Below, in pieces: positions 58,998 through 64,000 of a DNA stretch of 64,000 bases (the first letter of the stretch is position 1; each line of letters opens with the position of its first letter). Below the pieces are notes generated by a model. It worked only from the letters and a program-made list of their open reading frames with translations, was not told where the DNA came from and ran no database searches. The stretch spans positions 2,852,001 to 2,916,000 of the forward strand of contig AP022133.1 in the NCBI GenBank assembly GCA_014169315.1, given 5' to 3'. This stretch comes from Enterobacter cloacae (lineage in GTDB: Bacteria; Pseudomonadota; Gammaproteobacteria; Enterobacterales; Enterobacteriaceae). The position numbers and the translations under genes were made by a program.

Positions 58998-60356
58998 TTA
59001 CGCGACGTCTTCGTACTGAGGTACCGGGTTACGGAAGCTTCTGGTTACGCATGCCAGGTAAACCAGACCAATGCCGCCCCAGATCAGACCCAGAATCATC
59101 GAACTTTCTTCCAGGTTAATCCACAACGCACCAACCGTCAGCGCACCACACACTGGCAGCACCAGATAGTTGAAGTGGTCCTTCAGCGTCTTGTTACGCT
59201 TCTCACGGATCCAGAACTGAGAGATCACGGAGAGGTTAACGAAGGTAAATGCCACCAGCGCACCAAAGTTAATCAGCGCCGTTGCGGTGACCAGGTCAAA
59301 TTTAATCGCCAGCAGTGCAATTGCGCCAACCAGCAGCACGTTCCACGCAGGGGTACGCCATTTCGGATGAACATAACCGAAGAAGCGCGTCGGGAACACG
59401 CCGTCACGACCCATTACGTACATCAGGCGAGAAACACCCGCGTGTGCCGCCATGCCGGATGCCAGAACGGTCACGCTGGAGAAAATCAGCACGCCCCACT
59501 GGAAGGTTTTACCTGCAACATACAGCATGATTTCAGGCTGTGACGCATCCGGATCTTTAAAGCGTGAGATGTCCGGGAAGTACAGCTGCAGGAAGTAAGA
59601 AGCACCAATAAAGATCAGGCCGCCAATCAGCGCAGTCAGGAAAATCGCTTTCGGGATCACGCGCTCTGCATCTTTCGTCTCTTCAGACAGAGAAGAGATG
59701 CCGTCGAAGCCCAGGAACGAGAAGCACAGGATAGTCGCACCGGTGATCATCGGCACAACGTGCGCACCTTCGGACCAGAACGGACGCGTGCTGGTCAGCG
59801 TACCTGCGCCTTCACCGTGCATTACACCGTAAATGATCAGGCCGACGATAACTGAAACGATACCCATCTGCAGGATAACAATCAGGGTGTTGAAGTTAGC
59901 CACGGTCTTGATGCTGCGCAGGTTAGAGATGGTCATAAAGGCCACCAGCGCCACAACGAAGATCCACGACGGTACGGAAGGTACCAGCGCTTCAAAGTAA
60001 ATTTTCGCCAGCAGAATGTTGATCATCGGCATGAACAGGTAGTCCAGCAGAGATGACCAGCCCACCATAAAGCCAACCGCCGGGCTAATGGATTTCTGAG
60101 CATAGGTGTAGGCAGAGCCTGCAGACGGGAAACGGCGAACCAGTTTACCGTAGCTCAGCGCTGTAAAGAGAATGGCGACCAGCGCAAAGGCATACGCCGT
60201 TGCAACGTGACCGTCAGTAAGGCCAGATACGATACCGAATGTATCGAACAGCGTCATTGGTTGCATATAGGCAAGACCCATCATAACAACCGGAATCAAC
60301 GTAAGTGTTTTACGTAATTCCACGCGAGAGGTTTTTGGAGTTGCGTTATGCGACAT
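58998..60356 (-). CDS. plaP: PlaP (YeeF), putrescine importer
   Basis: 452 residues with 12 membrane helices, APC superfamily. [20 protein letters not shown] start, [20 protein letters not shown] in TM2-3, [20 protein letters not shown] near TM6. In E. coli PlaP imports putrescine and affects surface motility. ATG 60356 follows AAGGAGAT. A 273-base leader to yeeY holds its promoter. Confidence 0.95.
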   Translation of the reverse strand: MSHNATPKTSRVELRKTLTLIPVVMMGLAYMQPMTLFDTFGIVSGLTDGHVATAYAFALVAILFTALSYGKLVRRFPSAGSAYTYAQKSISPAVGFMVGWSSLLDYLFMPMINILLAKIYFEALVPSVPSWIFVVALVAFMTISNLRSIKTVANFNTLIVILQMGIVSVIVGLIIYGVMHGEGAGTLTSTRPFWSEGAHVVPMITGATILCFSFLGFDGISSLSEETKDAERVIPKAIFLTALIGGLIFIGASYFLQLYFPDISRFKDPDASQPEIMLYVAGKTFQWGVLIFSSVTVLASGMAAHAGVSRLMYVMGRDGVFPTRFFGYVHPKWRTPAWNVLLVGAIALLAIKFDLVTATALINFGALVAFTFVNLSVISQFWIREKRNKTLKDHFNYLVLPVCGALTVGALWINLEESSMILGLIWGGIGLVYLACVTRSFRNPVPQYEDVA

Positions 60357-60629
60357 CGTTAATCTCCTTTACGGTGATAACCGCCACGTAAGCGAAAAAT
60401 TGCCCCATTTTCTGTATTCCTCAGCGACAACAACTGTCGGATTTTAGTAAATATCTATCCGGTACGAAGCCCGGCCTCTTGGTTTTTTAGTTTCGTTTCG
60501 TACATGCAAAAAAAAATAACCGACGCCTTTTATATCGTCGATTATTCATTTGTTTGCAGCCGCGGCATTTTGCCCTATTCCAGACACAAAAGGCAATAGA
60601 TAGAGAAACCTATCAATAATTTCCCGCAT

Positions 60630-61559
60630 CTAACTGGTTGATTTTTCAGCAGCGCCGGGAGTGTAAACGGCTGCGATAGCACTATTTGCTAAAATTTCAT
60701 CTCGCCACCAGGCGCTGGCAAGCCCTGCCGTTTGTTCATTCCAGCCAACCCAGACCGACTCATTACTGCTTTGAGCAAGTACCTGTTTTTCAACAAGCGC
60801 ACCGCTGTCAATAAACCGCTGCGCCAGATAGCGCGGCAAATAGCCGCAGCCCAGCCCGCTTATTTGCAGCTCCAGCTTGGTTTTAAAATCGAAAACGGTA
60901 ATCGCCTCCTGCTCGTCGAGCAGTTGCGAAGAGATGGCACACTCTGGCCGTGAGCTGTCGCCCACCACAATGGCACGATACCCCTTAAGGATACGTCGAT
61001 TAATGGGCTCAGGCTCCTGGGCCAGAGGGTGATGAGGCGCGACAACAAAAACCTGCTCCAGCAGGCCCAGACGGGCAAAACCAAAATCGCTCAGTTGGGG
61101 AGGTTCACGTAATGCCCCGACGATGATGTCCGCCCGCCCCTGCGTTAAGGCATCCCACGAGCCGCCCAGCACACCATTAATGAAAATCAACCGGGTCACG
61201 CTATGGCGCTGATAGAACGCCTCAATCAGCGGCGTCAGGAGGGAAAACGGAAAGGTATCATCCACGCCAATCACCAGCTCGTTCTCCCAGCCCTGATGGA
61301 GCTTAACGGCCTGTTTTTCCAGTTCGCGAACGGTGTGGAGAACTTCACGCCCTTTTTCCAGAAGCATCTGCCCGGTGCGGGTAAAACGTGCGCGGTGTCC
61401 GGAGCGATCGAGAAGCTGGATATTGAGATCGCTTTCCAGTTTATGAACGGTGTAACTCAGCGCGGAAGGGGTTTTGTAGAGCTTCGCTGAGGCCGCCGCA
61501 AAGCTCCCCTCTTTTTCCAGTGCATCCAGAATAATCAGAACATCCAGCAGCGGTTTCAT
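60630..61559 (-). CDS. yeeY: YeeY, LysR-type regulator
   Basis: 309 residues from ATG 61559, same as E. coli. Winged HTH (GSFAAASAKLYKTPSALSYT near 17-36), effector domain from ~90 (ENELVIGVDDTFPFSLLTPL, ADIIVGALREPP). The target is unknown; it starts about 40 bases past the yeeZ stop and may be cotranscribed with it. Confidence 0.93.
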   Translation of the reverse strand: MKPLLDVLIILDALEKEGSFAAASAKLYKTPSALSYTVHKLESDLNIQLLDRSGHRARFTRTGQMLLEKGREVLHTVRELEKQAVKLHQGWENELVIGVDDTFPFSLLTPLIEAFYQRHSVTRLIFINGVLGGSWDALTQGRADIIVGALREPPQLSDFGFARLGLLEQVFVVAPHHPLAQEPEPINRRILKGYRAIVVGDSSRPECAISSQLLDEQEAITVFDFKTKLELQISGLGCGYLPRYLAQRFIDSGALVEKQVLAQSSNESVWVGWNEQTAGLASAWWRDEILANSAIAAVYTPGAAEKSTS

Positions 61560-61600
61560 GTTCGCCCCCCTCCGGCATGCGATCGTCTCCGCTGATGGCA

Positions 61601-62425
61601 TTATTCCATTGGCATCACCAGCGGGTCGGGATACTGGTACTCAAATCCCAGTTCATGACAAATGCGATTACCATCAATAATTTTGCCTTTACCTTCGCCT
61701 TTAGCATCGCCAAACACTGGCGGAGCCAAACCTAACTGACGCGCCATCAGCGGATAAAACGTGCTACGCGCTGGATGAGAAGGCGCACATATATTATAGA
61801 TGTGCCCACCTTTTGGAGCCTGTAAGAGTAGCTCAATTGCGCCGATAACGTCGTCAAGATGCACGAGATTGACGCCATGTTGTCCGTCAGGGGCTGACTT
61901 CCCGGCAAAAAAACGTCCCGGATGTCGTCCCGGGCCAACCAGCCCTGCCAGACGCACAATATCAACCTGAGTACCGGGAAGATTGTGCAGCCAGTCTTCC
62001 AGCTCTTTAAGCACCTGGCCACTCGCCGTCACCGGACGGCGTACGGTGGTCTCCTTTACAAGACCATCAACATCACCGTAGACCGATGTCGAGCTGGTAA
62101 AAATAATACGCGGGATATGGTGCGCCAGCGCACTGTCGACAATCTCCTGCATTGCCTGCAGATAGAATGACTCACCCGGGCCACTGCGTCGTGCCGGTAA
62201 GGTAATGACCAGCGCATCGACGTTCATCAGCGCGTCAAGATCGTCAGCATCACATACCAGTTCAGGCTCAAGCCGCAGCTCGATGCCATCAATACCGCAC
62301 ATGCGTGCCGCTTCCACCCCATCCGCTGTGGTTTTACTCCCGGTCACTTGCCAGCCTTTCGTGGCTAATGACATCGCCAGCGGCATTCCCAACCATCCTA
62401 AACCGACAATCGCGACCTTTTTCAT
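61601..62425 (-). CDS. yeeZ: YeeZ, NAD(P)-dependent epimerase-like protein
   Basis: 274 residues from ATG 62425, same length as E. coli. Rossmann loop VAIVGLGWLGMPLAMSLATK, IIFTSSTSVYGDVDGLVKET, and late NVDALVITLPA. Extended SDR/epimerase fold, substrate unknown. Divergent from the his operon. Confidence 0.93.
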   Translation of the reverse strand: MKKVAIVGLGWLGMPLAMSLATKGWQVTGSKTTADGVEAARMCGIDGIELRLEPELVCDADDLDALMNVDALVITLPARRSGPGESFYLQAMQEIVDSALAHHIPRIIFTSSTSVYGDVDGLVKETTVRRPVTASGQVLKELEDWLHNLPGTQVDIVRLAGLVGPGRHPGRFFAGKSAPDGQHGVNLVHLDDVIGAIELLLQAPKGGHIYNICAPSHPARSTFYPLMARQLGLAPPVFGDAKGEGKGKIIDGNRICHELGFEYQYPDPLVMPME

Positions 62426-62531
62426 GCGAATTCTCCTGACTCTCAACCACCTGTATTAAGGCTACGCCAGCACTGAGGAACACACAATTTATAGCATCAA
62501 TATGAAATGAATTAATGATCAAAAAAACCCC

Positions 62532-62561
62532 TTGCAATATGGCGTACAAGTGGTTTAGGTT
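62532..62561 (+). promoter_or_regulatory. his operon promoter
   Basis: TTGCAA (62532-62537), 18-base spacer, TAGGTT (62556-62561), 40 bases before hisL, as for the known enteric his promoter with a TAGGTT -10. Confidence 0.8.
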
Positions 62562-62600
62562 AAAAGACATCAAATGAATAAGCATTCATCGAGAATTTAT

Positions 62601-62651
62601 ATGACACGCGTTCAATTTAAACACCACCATCATCACCATCATCCTGACTAG
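62601..62651 (+). CDS. hisL: his operon leader peptide
   Basis: 16 codons, MTRVQFKHHHHHHHPD, with seven consecutive histidine codons. Ribosome stalling at these under His-tRNA shortage prevents formation of the terminator just downstream. Confidence 0.97.
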   Translation: MTRVQFKHHHHHHHPD

Positions 62652-62713
62652 TCTTTCAGGCGATGTGTGCTGGAAGACAGTTAGATCTTCCAGTGGTGCA
62701 TGAACGCATGAGA

Positions 62714-62750
62714 AAGCCCCCGGAAGATCTTCTTCCGGGGGCTTTTTTTT
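62714..62750 (+). terminator. his attenuator
   Basis: GCCCCCGGAAGAT-CTTCCGGGGGC followed by T8, between hisL and hisG; the hairpin controlled by hisL translation. Confidence 0.95.
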
Positions 62751-62795
62751 GGACCGAATTCAGACAGGTTAAAACAGGTTAACGAGGAACACAGA

Positions 62796-63695
62796 ATGTT
62801 AGATAACTCACGTTTACGCATAGCTATTCAAAAATCAGGCCGTTTGAGTGACGATTCACGCGAACTGCTGGCCCGCTGCGGGATTAAAATTAACCTGCAC
62901 ACTCAGCGCCTGATTGCACTGGCTGAAAATATGCCCATCGACATTCTGCGCGTGCGTGATGACGATATCCCGGGGCTGGTGATGGATGGCGTTGTTGACC
63001 TCGGCATTATCGGCGAAAACGTGCTGGAAGAAGAGTTACTGACTCGCCGTGCCCAGGGTGAGGATCCGCGTTACTTTACCCTGCGTCGTCTGGATTTCGG
63101 CGGCTGCCGCCTGTCGCTGGCCACACCGGTCGATGAAGCCTGGGATGGCCCGGTCGCGCTGAACGGTAAGCGTATTGCCACCTCTTACCCGCACCTGCTG
63201 AAGCGTTATCTGGATCAGAAAGGCGTGCAGTTTAAATCCTGCCTGCTGAACGGTTCTGTTGAAGTAGCGCCGCGCGCGGGTCTGGCTGACGCTATCTGTG
63301 ACCTCGTCTCTACCGGTGCCACGCTGGAAGCGAACGGCCTGCGCGAAGTAGAAGTGATTTATCGCTCTAAAGCCTGTCTTATCCAGCGCGATGGCGAAAT
63401 GGCCGATGCCAAACAGCAGTTGATCGACAAACTGCTGACCCGTATTCAGGGCGTCATTCAGGCTCGCGAATCTAAATACATCATGATGCACGCGCCTACC
63501 GAGCGTCTGGATGAAGTGATTGCCCTGCTGCCAGGCGCTGAGCGCCCCACTATTCTGCCACTGGCGGGCGATCAGCAGCGCGTGGCAATGCACATGGTGA
63601 GTAGCGAAACCCTGTTCTGGGAAACAATGGAAAAACTGAAGGCACTGGGCGCAAGCTCCATTCTGGTGCTGCCAATTGAGAAGATGATGGAGTAA
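62796..63695 (+). CDS. hisG: ATP phosphoribosyltransferase
   Basis: 299 residues, full-length long form with C-terminal ACT-like histidine-binding domain. First step of histidine synthesis from ATP and [24 protein letters not shown] start, catalytic [14 protein letters not shown], and [24 protein letters not shown] loop. Ribosome site CGAGGAA. Confidence 0.98.
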   Translation: MLDNSRLRIAIQKSGRLSDDSRELLARCGIKINLHTQRLIALAENMPIDILRVRDDDIPGLVMDGVVDLGIIGENVLEEELLTRRAQGEDPRYFTLRRLDFGGCRLSLATPVDEAWDGPVALNGKRIATSYPHLLKRYLDQKGVQFKSCLLNGSVEVAPRAGLADAICDLVSTGATLEANGLREVEVIYRSKACLIQRDGEMADAKQQLIDKLLTRIQGVIQARESKYIMMHAPTERLDEVIALLPGAERPTILPLAGDQQRVAMHMVSSETLFWETMEKLKALGASSILVLPIEKMME

Positions 63696-63700
63696 CGGCC

Positions 63701-64000
63701 ATGAGCTTTAACACAATCATCGACTGGAATAATTGTACCGAAGAGCAGCAAAGTGAGTTGCTGATGCGCCCGGCGATCTCCGCCTCTGAGAGCATCACCC
63801 GCACCGTAGCGGAGATCCTCAATAACGTCAAAGCCCGGGGTGACGATGCGCTGCGTGAGTACAGCGCGAAGTTTGATAAAACCGAGGTTGGTGCGTTAAA
63901 GATCACAGAACAGGAAATGGCAGACGCCAGTAACCGTCTCGGAGATGAGATTAAGCAGGCAATGGCCGTCGCGGTGAAAAACATCGACACCTTCCATACC
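63701..64000 (+). CDS. hisD: Histidinol dehydrogenase (N-terminal part)
   Basis: ATG 63701, 5 bases after the hisG stop; 100 codons visible, cut by the window end. SFNTIIDWNNCTEEQQSELL and EILNNVKARGDDALREYSAK match HisD. It makes the last two oxidations to histidine; the catalytic part lies outside the window. Confidence 0.97.
   Translation, partial: MSFNTIIDWNNCTEEQQSELLMRPAISASESITRTVAEILNNVKARGDDALREYSAKFDKTEVGALKITEQEMADASNRLGDEIKQAMAVAVKNIDTFHT

Overview
The window reads as chromosome of an Enterobacteriaceae member close to Enterobacter or Lelliottia. Gene content and protein sequences track E. coli closely (yeaH, yeaK, yoaI, yeaL, nimR/nimT, yeaO, yoaF, yeaQ, ymjA, icd, rluE, nudJ, mnmA, hflD, purB, dacD, sbcB, plaP, yeeY, yeeZ, hisLGD), but the order differs. 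This assignment comes from reading the sequence only; no search was run.

Bases 1-15.5 kb hold a patchwork of yea/yoa genes with decay. The end of yeaH is followed by a 5'-truncated cold-shock gene, a broken GGDEF-EAL gene, a small two-helix membrane protein with a K+-channel-like layout, and then yeaK-yoaI-yeaL-nimR-nimT. Next come a stand-alone glutamine-amidotransferase-like protein, yeaO, yoaF, the micro-membrane genes yoaK and yoaJ, yeaQ, and a divergent pair of CSS-EAL phosphodiesterase genes. One of that pair carries a single-base frameshift. A likely unannotated small RNA lies between yoaF and yoaK.

Bases 15.5-21.3 kb are an intact housekeeping block: icd, then rluE, nudJ, mnmA, hflD and purB. 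Downstream of purB, where E. coli has phoPQ, the window enters accessory DNA: a 49-codon ORF, a yedK-type SRAP gene, two cold-shock genes and a zinc-ribbon gene. This leads into a lambda-type prophage running leftward from about 54.7 to 24 kb.

The prophage keeps the late half of lambda in order: a UmuD'-like protein, Ref-type nuclease, cytosine methyltransferase, RusA, a Q-position DUF1133 protein, a candidate pR'/tR', four tRNA or tRNA-like genes, holin, endolysin, Rz/Rz1, a clearly recognisable cos site, Nu1-A-W-B-C/Nu3-D-E-FI-FII-Z-U-V-G/GT-H-M-L-K-I-J, and tail fibres with a partial tandem duplicate. A uspF-type stress gene sits on the opposite strand inside the late operon. No integrase, repressor, cro, N or replication genes are visible, so the element looks defective. 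An ISL3-family element with a perfect 8-bp target duplication sits at the truncated early end, exactly in the 8-bp core of a predicted LexA box.

Bases 56.1-64 kb return to core genes: dacD, sbcB, plaP, yeeY, yeeZ, and the his operon start (leader peptide, attenuator, hisG, partial hisD). The purB / prophage / dacD arrangement joins regions that are far apart in E. coli, which points to a rearrangement or large deletion associated with the prophage.
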